39,053 bases of DNA. It comes from Antrodiella citrinella (Eukaryota; Basidiomycota; Agaricomycetes; Polyporales; Steccherinaceae). A model generated the notes under the pieces. It searched no databases and was not told where the DNA came from. It saw only the letters and a program-made list of their open reading frames with translations. The DNA is taken from contig SGPM01000266.1 of assembly GCA_004802725.1 (NCBI GenBank), forward strand, positions 1-39,053, read 5' to 3'. This document shows positions 38,154-39,053 of this stretch, piece after piece; position 1 is the first letter of the stretch, and the number at the start of each line of letters is the position of its first letter. Position numbers and translations under genes: made by a program.

Positions 38154-39053
38154 GTGCGTTGGTTGAAGTTCTTCCACCTATTTCTTCTCTTCTCCTTCTT
38201 TCTTTTTCTCTTTCCTCGTTCTCTTTCTCGTTACTCTTTTTTTGTTTTGTGTTTGGTTGTTTTTATAATCCAGTCTCTTTCCACACCTCTTCTTTACCTT
38301 TGCGGTCGCCGTTTCCGGGTTTGAACATGAACGCTGATCATGAATAAAGAGAAACACTTTTTCTCCAATATCGTAGTAGTCCAGCCGTGTATTAGTGTAC
38401 AGTACCTTACTTCCTACATAGGTCCTACTCCTACTCTTCCCTCCGCTCAGTCCTGATGAACGTGCAAATATTAGGATAAAATGAAAAGTATATTCGAAAG
38501 TGCAGTCACTCTGAGAGCTTCAGTTCAGTTCTGACAGTCTCATTCCGACGGAGACAACGGGAACATGACAGACTTCCGTTCCATTTAAGCATACCGTAAA
38601 CAAGCTATCAAACAACACGCCGAGAGCCAAAGCAAACAAGCGTCCATACTGATCATCGCGGCTGTCTCCGCCTCCGCGTCTCCGCGCCTCCGAAAGAAGA
38701 ACGTGATAACATAACGCACAACCTTGTTCTCTCGCCTCATGCGGGCTACTAAGTACGGGTCAGACATACAGTACCATGATTCCATGATTCCATGACCATC
38801 GGATGGTCGCTCGCCAAGCCCAAGCCTTCTCGGGCGCTCCCCGGACGTGCCGAGGGAACAAAGGGAGGCCCGGAGACGGATACAGCCACACCGCCTATGT
38901 GTACCCTCTTGCGACGATCTCTCTTCGGCACTTCGGATGGCCGGGTTGGCGTTATCCATTCTCCTCGTTACTTATCGATCCTGGTTCTGGTTCTGGGGCG
39001 GAGCTAGGAACGCCGGAAGACCGTGCTGCATGGTTGTGATAACTGACCCCCCC
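38154..39053. other. 3' flank of the demethylase gene, no gene seen
   Basis: The first 100 bp are a T/C-rich 3' UTR (38175-38260). The rest has short overlapping frames on both strands with no domain or splice pattern. A small CCATGATT repeat (2.5 units) lies at 38774-38796. The far end may belong to a neighbouring gene outside the window. Confidence 0.5.

Noticed and set aside
38774..38796. CCATGATT short tandem repeat
   Set aside because: Only 2.5 units, with no context that suggests function or a CRISPR-like array.

Overview
The window looks like nuclear DNA of a filamentous basidiomycete, most likely an Agaricomycete. Genes are split by many 45-80 bp GT...AG introns with CTAAC/CTNAT-like branch points. 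Spacers are short, and the protein families (Rua1 C-terminal domain, GT69/CAP59, DUF6535, divergent CK1-like kinases) are typical of that group. I could not place the species. I translated exons by hand and checked reading frame across every junction for the nine main multi-exon genes.

Layout. 1-1185 (+): 3' part of a Rua1-type zinc-binding regulator. 2020-11715: an accessory block built from two unequal tandem copies. Each copy carries a minus-strand gene for a secreted protein with conserved dibasic (Kex2-like) sites, a decayed minus-strand gene, a fragment of the 5' end of the mitoribosomal uS10 gene, and a decayed kinase-like gene. Copy 1 ends in a broken second uS10m copy. Copy 2 has gained a decayed DUF6535 gene and runs into the intact uS10m gene (RSM10-like, 11385-12227). 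12773-15421 (-): glycogen synthase. 15840-17805 (+): GT69 mannosyltransferase-like protein, divergent from glycogen synthase. 18092-19634 (+): Cdc12-type septin. 20449-22496 (-): unrecognised protein of 644 aa. 22600-24200: a stretch peppered with N bases, overlapping a CK1-like kinase relic (23441-24549, -). 24495-26521 (-): a HAD-like hydrolase with a disturbed frame, then an unrecognised gene. 26702-29471 (-): DEAH helicase Prp43/DHX15. 29806-33224 (-): Nbs1/nibrin. 33671-38153 (+): KDM4-type JmjN-JmjC demethylase with extended PHD finger and a long Q/P/Y-rich tail. 38154-39053: 3' flank with no gene seen.

The housekeeping genes work in separate processes: glycogen storage, glycosylation, septin ring, mitochondrial translation, RNP remodelling, double-strand break repair and chromatin. 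Two divergent pairs share short promoters: glycogen synthase/GT69 (418 bp) and Nbs1/KDM4 (446 bp). The least explained parts are the duplicated secreted-protein block and the decayed genes around it, followed by the 644 aa orphan. No CRISPR array, rRNA, tRNA or clear transposon was found by eye.
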